DNA from: Polynucleobacter sp. UB-Tiil-W10
Lineage (GTDB): Bacteria > Pseudomonadota > Gammaproteobacteria > Burkholderiales > Burkholderiaceae
DNA: 64,000 nt
Assembly: GCF_018881605.1 (NCBI RefSeq)
Contig: NZ_JACVPZ010000001.1
Coordinates: forward strand, 1,612,001 to 1,676,000
Direction: 5' to 3'
Shown here: positions 48,236-56,579 of the stretch, piece by piece
Numbering within the stretch: position 1 is the stretch's first letter
Layout of the letters: each line of letters begins with the position of its first letter
Translations under genes and position numbers: made by a program
Notes under the pieces: model-generated
The model's database searches: none
What the model was told of the DNA's origin: nothing
The model's input: the letters and a program-made list of their open reading frames with translations, nothing else

Positions 48236-49444
48236 ATGAAGAGCAAAACTACCCGCAAAAAACCGGATTTTTCGAAGCTAGCGCTGGAGACCTTAGCGGT
48301 CCGTGCTGGCACTCGCCGTACTGCTGAGTATCAAGAGCATTCTGAAGCGATGTTCCTGACTTCCAGCTTTTGCTTTGATAGCGCAGAGTTGGCTGCCGAT
48401 GGTTTCGCTCATGCTGATCAAGGCTTCATCTATTCTCGTTTTACCAATCCAACAGTAAGCATGTTTCAAGATCGCCTGGCCGCCCTAGAGGGTGGTGAAT
48501 CGTGTATTGCAACTGCTTCTGGCATGTCAGCCATTCTGACGATGGCGATGGCCCATCTGCAAGCGGGGGATCATGTGGTTTGCTCGCGCTCGGTATTTGG
48601 TGCAACGATTCAGTTGTTTACCAATATCTTGGGGCGTTTTGGGATCACAACAACTTATGCTGATTTGGCGGATACCAAGTCATGGCAAACGGCTGTCCAA
48701 CCAAATACCAAACTCTTTTACCTAGAGACACCATCCAATCCATTGACTGAGATTGCCGACATCAAAGCCATTTCAAAAATTGCCAAGAAAGCAAACGCAT
48801 TATTTGCTGTGGATAACTGCTTCTGTACTCCGGCATTGCAAAAACCATTGGCCCTCGGTGCCGATGTCGTGATTCATTCAGCTACTAAGTATCTGGATGG
48901 ACAGGGTCGAGTTGTAGGCGGGGCAATTGTTGGCAGCAATGATTTCATCATGGGCAAAGTATTTCCGTATGTGCGCACAGCAGGGCCAACGCTATCTGCA
49001 TTCAATGCTTGGGTGTTCCTTAAGGGCTTGGAGACTTTAGAGCTTCGCATGAAGCAGCAGAGCCAGAATGCGCTTGCCTTAGCTCAATGGTTGGAGAAGC
49101 AATCTGGAGTAGAGCGTGTTTACCATCCAGGTCTGAAATCCCACCCTCAGCATGCTTTGGCAATGCGTCAGCAAAAAGAGGGCGGTGCAATCGTATCTTT
49201 CACCTTAAAGGGTGGCAAGAAGGCGGCGTTCAAGCTGATTAATCAAACCAAACTTTGCTCAATCACAGCAAACTTGGGTGATACCCGCACGACCATTACG
49301 CATCCAGCCACAACCACGCATTGTCGCGTGACGCCTGAGGCCCGAAAAGCTGCCGGCATCACCGATGGCTTGGTGCGAATTGCAGTTGGCCTTGAAAACA
49401 TCAACGACTTAAAGAATGATCTCGTTGGTGGACTCAAAAAATAA
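48236..49444 (+). CDS. metZ: O-succinylhomoserine sulfhydrylase
   Basis: A 402-residue Cys/Met-metabolism PLP enzyme making homocysteine directly from O-succinylhomoserine and sulfide. The PLP-lysine is in HSATKYLDGQGRVVGG, and SRFTNPTVSMFQDRLAALEGGE is characteristic. The 60-bp gap after purF holds only a weak 5-bp hairpin. MetZ function is inferred from best family resemblance and the conserved purF-metZ order. Confidence 0.94.
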   Translation: MKSKTTRKKPDFSKLALETLAVRAGTRRTAEYQEHSEAMFLTSSFCFDSAELAADGFAHADQGFIYSRFTNPTVSMFQDRLAALEGGESCIATASGMSAILTMAMAHLQAGDHVVCSRSVFGATIQLFTNILGRFGITTTYADLADTKSWQTAVQPNTKLFYLETPSNPLTEIADIKAISKIAKKANALFAVDNCFCTPALQKPLALGADVVIHSATKYLDGQGRVVGGAIVGSNDFIMGKVFPYVRTAGPTLSAFNAWVFLKGLETLELRMKQQSQNALALAQWLEKQSGVERVYHPGLKSHPQHALAMRQQKEGGAIVSFTLKGGKKAAFKLINQTKLCSITANLGDTRTTITHPATTTHCRVTPEARKAAGITDGLVRIAVGLENINDLKNDLVGGLKK

Positions 49445-49466
49445 TCAAGTACATCAAGATAGGCCC

Positions 49467-50084
49467 ATGGGTTTTTCTGATGCCACTCAGTTCTGGAATG
49501 AACGCTTCGATAAAGAAGAGTTCATCTTTGGTAAAGAGCCGAATGAATATCTTGTTGAGAAAGCCAGCCAATACCTAAAGCCGCAGGATAAGGTGCTATG
49601 CATCGCCGATGGCGAAGGACGCAACGGTGTCTGGCTTGCCAAGCAAGGCATGCAAGTGGTTGGTTTTGATGCATCCGATATTGCGCTAGCTAAAGCAAGG
49701 CAGTTCGCTAAAGATAATCAGGTGGAGGTTGAATACTCTTTCTCTGATACTGATAGCTATCCATGGCAAGAAAATACTTACGATGCAGTGATTGCGATCT
49801 TTATTCAGTTTGCTGACCGAGCAATGCGCGCCAGAATCTTTGAGCAGGCATACAAAACGTTGAAGCCAGGCGGCCTTTTCATTTTGCAGGGCTATACCCC
49901 GAAACAGTTGGAATATAAAACTGGCGGCCCATCGCTCATTGAGCATTTGTATACAGAAGATCTGATCAAGAGCCTTACCAAAGACTTTGAAACTCTTGAG
50001 CTTGTCAGTTACGAGAAAGAGCTCTCTGAGGGCCCAAGACACACAGGCATGTCTGCAATTTTAGGGTTGGTTGCCAGAAAGTAA
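49467..50084 (+). CDS. Class I SAM-dependent methyltransferase
   Basis: A 205-residue Rossmann methyltransferase. It starts with FWNERFDKEEFIFGKEPNEY, then the SAM motif VLCIADGEGRNGVWLA (motif I) and a later LKPGGLFILQGYTP. The N-terminal pattern resembles TehB-like tellurite-resistance methyltransferases, but the substrate is not determinable. The ATG at 49467 avoids overlap with metZ. It ends only 8 nt from the convergent modC, with no terminator between. Confidence 0.85.
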   Translation: MGFSDATQFWNERFDKEEFIFGKEPNEYLVEKASQYLKPQDKVLCIADGEGRNGVWLAKQGMQVVGFDASDIALAKARQFAKDNQVEVEYSFSDTDSYPWQENTYDAVIAIFIQFADRAMRARIFEQAYKTLKPGGLFILQGYTPKQLEYKTGGPSLIEHLYTEDLIKSLTKDFETLELVSYEKELSEGPRHTGMSAILGLVARK

Positions 50085-50092
50085 TTGATTGC

Positions 50093-51199
50093 TTAGTCGG
50101 TAAAGCGACGAGGATCATTAATCGGTCGCAATGGCATGATATGAATCTTGCTACCATCAATTTCAAGATGAGTACTTTTGCCAACATCCAAGCAGAGTCT
50201 CTTGACCTCTGCAGCAGAGGCTTCCCAGGTAATTGCATGTCCACCATCAAGCGTGCGAAGTTGAATAACCGCGATCTGACCTAAAGCACTGATTTGTTCA
50301 ACAGTCGCTGAGAGTGAAGTAGTGCTGGAGCTGAGATGCAGACTTAAACCTTCCGCCGGAACAACCCAGGCAACAGGTGTATTTGGTGGAATTTTGCCTT
50401 TGTCCGCTACATTAAAGATGCGTTGACTGCCTTGCCAGCTTAACTTTCCAGCAGTAAACACCCCCTCAAACTTATTGCTAATGCCCACCAGTTCTGCAAC
50501 CCGTGAGTTTCTAGGTCTTTCAAATAGCACCTGTGGTGGAGCGGTCTGTAGCCCTACACCTTGGTCAATCACAGTGATGCGATCAGCCAATAAATCTGCC
50601 TCCCTTAGATCATGAGTGACAAGCAAAATGGGAATATTTAAATCTTTGCGAAGTTCAGCCAACGTCTTATAAAGACCTTGGCGCGTAGGTGCATCAATCG
50701 CAGAGAAGGGCTCATCAAGCAATAGTACTTTTGGTGATCGTGCCAGCGCTCTGGCGAGCGCAACCCGCTGTTGTTGGCCGCCTGAGAGTTGGTTAGGCAT
50801 GCGGTTGGCTAAGTCATTAATTCCCATGCGATCAAGCCATTCTTTGGCACGAGCTTTGCGATCAGATGGCCTTTGGATATTGTTGTACAAAGGGATGCAC
50901 ACATTCTCAAGCGCTGTGAGATGGGGGAATAGGGCGTACTGCTGAAATAGAAATCCACATGAGCGATTGGCAGGGCTTAAGGAGGTAGTGACTCCGCTGG
51001 CATTATTTGCTTCAAACCATAACTTGCCATCACATTCAATTTTTCCAGTTTCGGCATCGTTTAATCCAGCGATTGTTCTCAGGGCAGTTGTCTTGCCGCT
51101 ACCGGAAGGGCCCACTAAGGCATGCAATTCTCCGGGAATGCATTCAATCTGAAGCTGCAAGGGATTCGGACTAGTCTGGAAGAGCTTTACTTTAAGCAT
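50093..51199 (-). CDS. modC: Molybdate-type ABC transporter ATP-binding protein
   Basis: A 368-residue ATPase. Walker A GPSGSGKTT is near residue 33, the signature LSGGQQQRVALARAL near 140, and Walker B VLLLDEPFSAID just after. The C-terminal third holds a TOBE/MOP-like region, as in ModC. It overlaps modB by 1 bp (TAATG). Sulfate and molybdate importers are similar, so the substrate is inferred from ModB resemblance and from the adjacent molybdoenzyme gene soxC. No modA is present nearby. Confidence 0.85.
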   Translation of the reverse strand: MLKVKLFQTSPNPLQLQIECIPGELHALVGPSGSGKTTALRTIAGLNDAETGKIECDGKLWFEANNASGVTTSLSPANRSCGFLFQQYALFPHLTALENVCIPLYNNIQRPSDRKARAKEWLDRMGINDLANRMPNQLSGGQQQRVALARALARSPKVLLLDEPFSAIDAPTRQGLYKTLAELRKDLNIPILLVTHDLREADLLADRITVIDQGVGLQTAPPQVLFERPRNSRVAELVGISNKFEGVFTAGKLSWQGSQRIFNVADKGKIPPNTPVAWVVPAEGLSLHLSSSTTSLSATVEQISALGQIAVIQLRTLDGGHAITWEASAAEVKRLCLDVGKSTHLEIDGSKIHIMPLRPINDPRRFTD

Positions 51200-51852
51200 T
51201 AGCTACTCCATTGTTTAGATCGCGATGGGTTGCGACTAAAGACGCCATAGGAAAGTGCAATTGCCACAAGAGAAGTGCAAAGTAAAAGTAACGAAAGCGC
51301 GCCAGCACCAGAGGTATCAAAACTTTGTACCTTGTCATATATAGCAATCGATACTGTTTTGGTCTCGCCCGGAATGGCACCGCCAACCATGAGGATCACA
51401 CCAAATTCTCCTAGGGTATGCGCAAAAGTAAGAACGGCTGCGCTAGTGATGCCACGCCAAGCTAGGGGCAATTCAATCAGGCGAAAGATTTGCCATTTGG
51501 TCAGCCCGCTGACTTGGGCCGCTTCCCGAATTTCAGGATTAATAGCCTCAAAAGCACGTTGTATTGGTTGAATAGCAAATGGCAAGTTCACAATGAGGGA
51601 AGCAATGAGGATTCCCGTGAAAGAAAACACCAATGGTATCCCAAAGAGGCTTTTCCCTCCAAGACCCACTAGGAGGTAATAGCCCAAGACAGTAGGAGGG
51701 AGGACTAGGGGTAAGGCAAGCGCTGCCTCGACCCATGACCTGCTTTTGCCCATACTTTGGAGCGAATGCGCTACCCAAATTCCAAAGGGGATGATCAGGA
51801 CCAAGGTCCATATGGCCAGCCTTAACGAGAGAAGTAGCGCTTCAATATCCAT
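51199..51852 (-). CDS. modB: Molybdate-type ABC transporter permease
   Basis: A 217-residue permease with five to six membrane segments. ALPLVLPPTVLGYYLLVG is characteristic of ModB, and the EAA loop reads EAAQVSGLTKWQIFRLIELP. The ATG at 51852 is used rather than a TTG one codon earlier. It diverges from the arsR-type gene across a 98-bp control region. The binding protein expected to deliver substrate must be encoded elsewhere. Confidence 0.86.
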   Translation of the reverse strand: MDIEALLLSLRLAIWTLVLIIPFGIWVAHSLQSMGKSRSWVEAALALPLVLPPTVLGYYLLVGLGGKSLFGIPLVFSFTGILIASLIVNLPFAIQPIQRAFEAINPEIREAAQVSGLTKWQIFRLIELPLAWRGITSAAVLTFAHTLGEFGVILMVGGAIPGETKTVSIAIYDKVQSFDTSGAGALSLLLLCTSLVAIALSYGVFSRNPSRSKQWSS

Positions 51853-51861
51853 CAAACGATT

Positions 51862-51875
51862 GTATCTTTAGATAC
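51862..51875. repeat. Small palindrome before modB
   Basis: GTATCTTTAGATAC has perfect 6-bp arms around a 2-nt centre and lies 10-23 bp upstream of the modB start. It is a candidate operator or 5'-leader hairpin; no known site is recognised. Confidence 0.4.
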
Positions 51876-51904
51876 CGTCAGGGTAACTCACTATATGAAC
51901 TTGG

Positions 51905-51933
51905 TTGGCATAAGCGTTAAATATGCATATATA
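51905..51933 (+). promoter_or_regulatory. Predicted promoter of the soxR-soxCD operon
   Basis: TTGGCA (51905-51910) and TATATA (51928-51933) are 17 nt apart, a near-consensus pair. The start of transcription would be near 51940, giving a leader of only about 11 nt before the ATG at 51951, where no Shine-Dalgarno site is seen. Confidence 0.6.
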
Positions 51934-51940
51934 CGCATAT
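51921..51940. promoter_or_regulatory. Near-perfect 20-bp palindrome, candidate ArsR-type operator
   Basis: ATATGCATATATACGCATAT equals its own reverse complement at 18 of 20 positions. It covers the predicted -10 and transcription start of the regulator gene, the place expected for repressor binding. ArsR-family proteins bind AT-rich inverted repeats of about this size. Binding is inferred, not shown. Confidence 0.65.
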
Positions 51941-51950
51941 ATTTATATAA

Positions 51951-52295
51951 ATGAGCCTCATGAAAGCAAAAGTTCAAAAAGCAACAAAAAACTTATCTCC
52001 AAAACAGATGGAGAAGGTCTTTGCACACGTAGCCGCTTATTTCAATGTTCTTTCTGAGCCAGCGCGTTTACGCATCATGTATGCAGTTTGTAACGGTGAG
52101 AAATCCGTCTCTGAGGTTGTTGAGATGTGCGGTACAAGCCAGGCCAATGTATCAAGGCATTTATTAGCCCTTCACAAAGCCGGAATTTTAATGAGGCGAA
52201 AAGAAGGTGTAACGGTTTATTACTCAATTGCGGATAACGCAACGGTTGAGATGTGTCAGACAGTCTGCGCAAAGATTGCTGAAGGTATTTATTAG
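51951..52295 (+). CDS. soxR: ArsR-family regulator of the sox cluster (SoxR-like)
   Basis: A 114-residue winged-helix repressor. LSEPARLRIMYAVCNGEKSVSEV is the ArsR N-terminal half and TSQANVSRHLLALHKAGIL the recognition helix; RRKEGVTVYYSI is the wing. Cys residues occur in VCNGE, EMCGTS and MCQTVC. Sulfur-sensing ArsR proteins such as SoxR of Paracoccus and BigR act through Cys pairs, so sensing of sulfur species by thiol chemistry is plausible. It is 35 nt upstream of soxC. A second ATG at 51960 is possible. Confidence 0.85.
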   Translation: MSLMKAKVQKATKNLSPKQMEKVFAHVAAYFNVLSEPARLRIMYAVCNGEKSVSEVVEMCGTSQANVSRHLLALHKAGILMRRKEGVTVYYSIADNATVEMCQTVCAKIAEGIY

Positions 52296-52330
52296 TTTTT
52301 GCAGTAGTTCACTTTTTAAGTAGAGGTCAA

Positions 52331-53731
52331 ATGACTAAGAAGCAAATTGAATTGAGCGCTGAGGATATCGCTGCGGTTGAGAAGCCTGCCAATAGAGCTC
52401 GCTTAGTAAAGGCGCCGGAGCACTTTATTTCTCAGGAGTTGATCGCTGATATTAATGCAAATGGCCTTGATGAAGGTCGTCGCGGTTTTTTGCGTAAAGG
52501 CTTTCTTTCTGCCGTAGGTGGAGCTGCAGTTGGGTTGGCTGCCCCGATGGCTTTTGCTGCTGGAGAAGGCGATCCCGCCATTCTGGAGAAGCAAGAGTGG
52601 CAAACCACGCTTGGTAAGAACGTAGCCACCATGCCCTATGGTGTTCCTTCGATCTATGAATCGAATTTAATTCGCCGTGAATCACCTGGATTAACGCGTG
52701 TATCTGCAGCATCTGTTGCATTTACTCCATTACAGGGTTTGTTTGGCACCATTACTCCAAACGGTTTGCACTTTGAGCGTCATCACCAGGGTTGGTACAA
52801 CCTCAATCCTGAAACTCATCGCTTGATGGTGAACGGCATGGTCAAGAATGCCCGCGTATTCACGATGAACGACTTGATGAGACTGCCTTCTGTTTCTCGC
52901 ACCCACTTTATTGAGTGCGGCGCAAATACTGGCTTAGAGTGGGGTAACGTTGCAGTACCAACCGTGCAGTACACCCATGGCATGCTTTCATGCTGCGAAT
53001 TTACTGGCGTACCCCTCAAGGTATTGCTCGAAGAATGCGGCGCAGATTTGAAAAAAGGGAAGTTCTTGCTTGCTGAAGGTGGCGATGGCTCTGGCATGAC
53101 GCGCACGATCAATCTAGAAAGCTGTTTGGATGACACGATTGTTGCTTGGAGTATGAATGGCGAGATGTTACGCCCAGAAAACGGCTTCCCATTGCGCCTT
53201 GTAGTTCCGGGCGTGCAAGGCGTTAGCTGGGTTAAATGGTTACGTCGTTTGGAAGTGGGGGATATGCCCTGGAATGCGAAAGATGAAGCAGTTCACTACA
53301 TTGAGCTGATGCCAGATGGCATGCATCGTCAATATGCATCGATTCAAGAATGCAAATCGGTGATTACTACACCTTCTGGCGGTCAGCAATTGCTAGATAA
53401 AGGTTTCTATAACGTGAGTGGCATGGCTTGGTCTGGTCGCGGCAAGATTAAGCGCGTGGACGTTTCATTTGATGGCGGCAATAACTGGCGTACCGCTCGT
53501 TTAGAAACACCAATTCTGACCAAATCGATTACCCGCTTCAATATTGATTGGGTGTGGGATGGTTCGCCTGCAATATTGCAATCTAGGGCGGTCGATGACA
53601 CAGGCTATATACAACCTTCAATTAAGGTATTACGTGATTTGCGCGGTAATCGCTCGATCTATCACAACAATGCCATTCAGTCTTGGAAATTAGATTCAAA
53701 CGGCGAGGTGAGCAATGTACAAGTTGGATAA
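52331..53731 (+). CDS. soxC: Sulfite dehydrogenase molybdenum subunit SoxC
   Basis: A 466-residue molybdopterin enzyme of the sulfite oxidase family; with SoxD it oxidises the sulfane sulfur bound to SoxY. A Tat signal lies at about 50-78 (RRGFLRKGFLSAVGG), so it is exported folded. The Mo-ligating Cys is in HFIECGANTGLEWG (C196). A dimerisation domain follows near the C-terminus. Its 3' end overlaps soxD by 17 bp. Confidence 0.95.
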   Translation: MTKKQIELSAEDIAAVEKPANRARLVKAPEHFISQELIADINANGLDEGRRGFLRKGFLSAVGGAAVGLAAPMAFAAGEGDPAILEKQEWQTTLGKNVATMPYGVPSIYESNLIRRESPGLTRVSAASVAFTPLQGLFGTITPNGLHFERHHQGWYNLNPETHRLMVNGMVKNARVFTMNDLMRLPSVSRTHFIECGANTGLEWGNVAVPTVQYTHGMLSCCEFTGVPLKVLLEECGADLKKGKFLLAEGGDGSGMTRTINLESCLDDTIVAWSMNGEMLRPENGFPLRLVVPGVQGVSWVKWLRRLEVGDMPWNAKDEAVHYIELMPDGMHRQYASIQECKSVITTPSGGQQLLDKGFYNVSGMAWSGRGKIKRVDVSFDGGNNWRTARLETPILTKSITRFNIDWVWDGSPAILQSRAVDDTGYIQPSIKVLRDLRGNRSIYHNNAIQSWKLDSNGEVSNVQVG

Positions 53732-54803
53732 ATTATTTGCTCGTGTGGCCGTTGCAGGTTTAACGTTGCTATCAGTTCAACTGACTTGCGCACAAAATAT
53801 TCAGGGATCTGCAAAGTTTCCTGGCATTGGTCGTAATGCCACGCCCGCAGAGATCATTGCTTGGGACATTGATGTGCGTCCAGACTTTAAGGGCCTGCCA
53901 AAAGGATCTGGCTCGGTGGAGCAAGGTCAAGCCATTTGGGAATCGAAATGCGCTAGCTGTCATGGAGTCTTCGGCGAATCGAATGAGATCTTCACGCCAA
54001 TCGCTGGCGGAACAACTGCTGATGATGTGAAAACGGGTAGGGTCGCCTCTTTGGGTGACCGTAAACAGCCTCAGCGCACTACTTTGATGAAGGTGCCAAC
54101 CGTATCTACTTTGTGGGACTACATCTATCGCGCCATGCCCTGGAATGCACCAAGATCCTTAACGCCGGATGATACTTATGCCCTAGTTGCCTTTATTTTG
54201 AGCTTAGGCGAAATTGTTCCGGATGATTTTGTGCTGAGCAATACCAATATTGCAGACGTGCAAAAGAAGATGCCCAATCGCAATGGTATGACGCGTAATC
54301 ATGGCTTTTGGAGTGTTAATGGCAAGCCAGATGTGAATGGCTCATCTTGCATGACCAACTGCGTCAAGTTCGTGCAAATTGGCTCCACGCTTCCAGATTT
54401 CGCTAGAAATGCCCACGGTAATATTGCAGAGCAAAATCGCTTGTATGGACCATATCGCGGTTCAGACTCCACTAAGCCACCAATTGCTAAGTTACCCGGT
54501 TCTACTGGTGAAGGTCTAGCGCATGCTGCCGATACCCATGCTGCCACCACTAAAGGTCCTGCGGCCCTATTTAAAAACGAGAACTGCTCTGCATGTCATG
54601 CTCCGAATGCCAAATTGGTTGGCCCATCTATCGCTGATATTGCGGCGAAATATAAAGGGCAGAGCGGGGCTCAAGAAAAGCTCATGGCTAAGGTCAAGAG
54701 CGGGGGTTCAGGGGTGTGGGGAGTGATTCCAATGCCGCCACAGTCACAGTTATCGGATGAGGACAGGGCGACCCTTGTGCGCTGGGTGCTCACCGGGCAA
54801 TAG
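53715..54803 (+). CDS. soxD: Diheme cytochrome c subunit SoxD
   Basis: A 362-residue periplasmic cytochrome, partner of SoxC. After a signal peptide (about 1-27) comes a first heme domain with CASCH (79-83), a middle part with a CMTNC Cys pair, and a second heme domain with CSACH (291-295). The C-terminal MPPQSQLSDED supplies a likely axial Met. The ATG follows GAGGTG within soxC, implying coupled translation. Confidence 0.94.
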   Translation: MYKLDKLFARVAVAGLTLLSVQLTCAQNIQGSAKFPGIGRNATPAEIIAWDIDVRPDFKGLPKGSGSVEQGQAIWESKCASCHGVFGESNEIFTPIAGGTTADDVKTGRVASLGDRKQPQRTTLMKVPTVSTLWDYIYRAMPWNAPRSLTPDDTYALVAFILSLGEIVPDDFVLSNTNIADVQKKMPNRNGMTRNHGFWSVNGKPDVNGSSCMTNCVKFVQIGSTLPDFARNAHGNIAEQNRLYGPYRGSDSTKPPIAKLPGSTGEGLAHAADTHAATTKGPAALFKNENCSACHAPNAKLVGPSIADIAAKYKGQSGAQEKLMAKVKSGGSGVWGVIPMPPQSQLSDEDRATLVRWVLTGQ

Positions 54804-54870
54804 GTTTACAGAAGGTTTTTTGAAATACCGCTATATTTGATACTAAGAGTAGATTATTAAAGGAGTTTTT

Positions 54871-55323
54871 ATGAATCAGCAGCGACGCAGTTTATTGAAA
54901 TATTCAGCCGTTTTCGGCTTAATGGCTTCTGCGGGTCTCATTAGCGTAGCCCAAGCCCAAGAGTGGAATAAAGCCGCTTTCGAAGGCAAGAGTCTGGATG
55001 ATGTGTTCAAGATTCTAGGTGCCGGTAGTCCAGACAAATCTGGCGCTGTTACTTTGAACGCTCCTGATATTGCAGAAAACGGTGCGGTTGTTCCCGTTGG
55101 AATTGTCACCACCCTCAAAGCGGAACAGATGGCTATCTTGGTTGAGAAAAACCCAAGTGCTCTAGCGGCGCAATTCTTTATTCCTTCTGGTACAGAGCCT
55201 TTCGTTACTACTCGTATCAAGATGGGTCAAACCTCCAACGTCTATGCCTTGGTAAAAGCCGATGGCAAATGGAGTATGGCTGTGAAGGAAGTAAAAGTGA
55301 CTTTGGGTGGTTGCGGCGGTTAA
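54871..55323 (+). CDS. soxY: Sulfur carrier protein SoxY
   Basis: A 150-residue carrier subunit. A Tat-type signal is at the N-terminus (RRSLLKYSAVFGLM). The protein ends in the conserved GGCGG, whose Cys148 carries the sulfur intermediates. It has a strong AGGAG ribosome binding site 6 nt before the ATG and a 67-bp gap from soxD. Confidence 0.97.
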   Translation: MNQQRRSLLKYSAVFGLMASAGLISVAQAQEWNKAAFEGKSLDDVFKILGAGSPDKSGAVTLNAPDIAENGAVVPVGIVTTLKAEQMAILVEKNPSALAAQFFIPSGTEPFVTTRIKMGQTSNVYALVKADGKWSMAVKEVKVTLGGCGG

Positions 55324-55379
55324 TCGTCCTCAATCCGAATAAAAACCATTAATTAATTACTAGATTACAAGAGGAACCT

Positions 55380-55688
55380 ATGTCTGATCCAATGCGCGTT
55401 AGAGCGGCCGAAAACGGTGGAATTGTGGATGTAAAAATTTTGATGAAGCATGATATGGAATCTGGTCAGCGTAAAGATGCTGCTGGCAAAACGATTCCTG
55501 CGTGGCACATCACCACGATCAATGTCAAAGCGAACGGTAAAGATGTTTTGAATGGTCAGTTTGGTCCAGCGGTTTCCAAGGATCCATTCTTGAATTTCAA
55601 ATACAAGGGCGCTAAAGGCGACAAAATTGTTGTGAACTGGATAGATAGTAAAGGTGACAAGCGCACCGACGAAGCAACTGCATCGTAA
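55380..55688 (+). CDS. soxZ: Thiosulfate oxidation carrier complex protein SoxZ
   Basis: A 102-residue Ig-like partner of SoxY. It has no signal peptide and no Cys, so it is expected to ride with Tat-exported SoxY into the periplasm. MRVRAAENGGIVDVKILMKHDMESG, here seen in its parts VDVKILMKHDMESG and IPAWHITTI, matches the family. It is 56 nt after soxY. Confidence 0.96.
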   Translation: MSDPMRVRAAENGGIVDVKILMKHDMESGQRKDAAGKTIPAWHITTINVKANGKDVLNGQFGPAVSKDPFLNFKYKGAKGDKIVVNWIDSKGDKRTDEATAS

Positions 55689-55744
55689 TTTGCTTGTTGA
55701 ATTATTAAATCTTTACCATCTCATGGGTTTTGAAAGGGTTGCAA

Positions 55745-56560
55745 ATGCAGCGTAAATTTACTTTAGGGTTAGCCTCAGGAATGATGGCTGCTTTATTAAC
55801 AGTCTCATTCTCTGTATCAGCGCAAAAAAGTGCGACAGACGATATTGCAAAATATCGCGAGATGATTGCTGATGGCAACCCTTCAGAACTTTATGAGGCA
55901 GCCGGTGAAGATCTTTGGAAAAAGCCTGCTGGACCCAAGAACGCTACTTTAGAGAAGTGTGATTTGGGACTGGGGCCAGGAGTGGTAAAGGGTGCAGCAG
56001 CGCAACTGCCACGTTATTTCAAAGACACAAATAAAGTTCAAGACCTCGAGTCTCGCTTGATGACTTGTATGCAGAAGCTTCAAGGTCGCGATCCACAAGA
56101 GATGGTTGATGCACCATTTCAAAAAGGTCCCAAGAAGGATATGGAGGCCATTGTTGCTTACGTGGTCACTTTATCTAAAGGCGACAAAATTCAAGTCAGC
56201 ACAGCGCACCCCAAAGAAAAAGAAATGTATGAGCTTGGTAAGCGCGCATTCTTTTTCCAAGGCGGACCAATGGACTTCTCATGCGCTTCTTGTCATGGCG
56301 AAGATGGAAAGCGTATTCGCTTACAAGATTTGCCAAACATTACAACTCAGAAGGGTGCAGCGATGGGTTGGGGTTACTGGCCTGCCTATCGCGTATCGAG
56401 CGGTCAGTTTTGGACAATGCAGCAACGTTTAAATGATTGCTATCGTCAGCAACGTTTCCCGTTCCCTATTTACGGATCTGATGTCACCATCGCTTTATCA
56501 ATGTATATGGCGAAGACTGCTAATGGTGGGACTGTAGAGACCCCTGGATTGAAGCGTTAA
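55745..56560 (+). CDS. soxA: SoxA, monoheme type
   Basis: A 271-residue c-type cytochrome subunit of SoxXA, which couples thiosulfate to the SoxY Cys. A signal peptide (about 1-27) is followed by a single CASCH heme site (180-184). The catalytic Cys ligand is C232 in NDCYRQQRFP. Two further Cys, C72 and C108, sit where diheme SoxA has its first heme and probably form a disulfide, as in known monoheme SoxA. The ATG at 55745 with AAAGGG upstream is chosen over a TTG at 55730. Confidence 0.95.
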   Translation: MQRKFTLGLASGMMAALLTVSFSVSAQKSATDDIAKYREMIADGNPSELYEAAGEDLWKKPAGPKNATLEKCDLGLGPGVVKGAAAQLPRYFKDTNKVQDLESRLMTCMQKLQGRDPQEMVDAPFQKGPKKDMEAIVAYVVTLSKGDKIQVSTAHPKEKEMYELGKRAFFFQGGPMDFSCASCHGEDGKRIRLQDLPNITTQKGAAMGWGYWPAYRVSSGQFWTMQQRLNDCYRQQRFPFPIYGSDVTIALSMYMAKTANGGTVETPGLKR

Positions 56561-56579
56561 GAGATAAGAGATAGAGATC

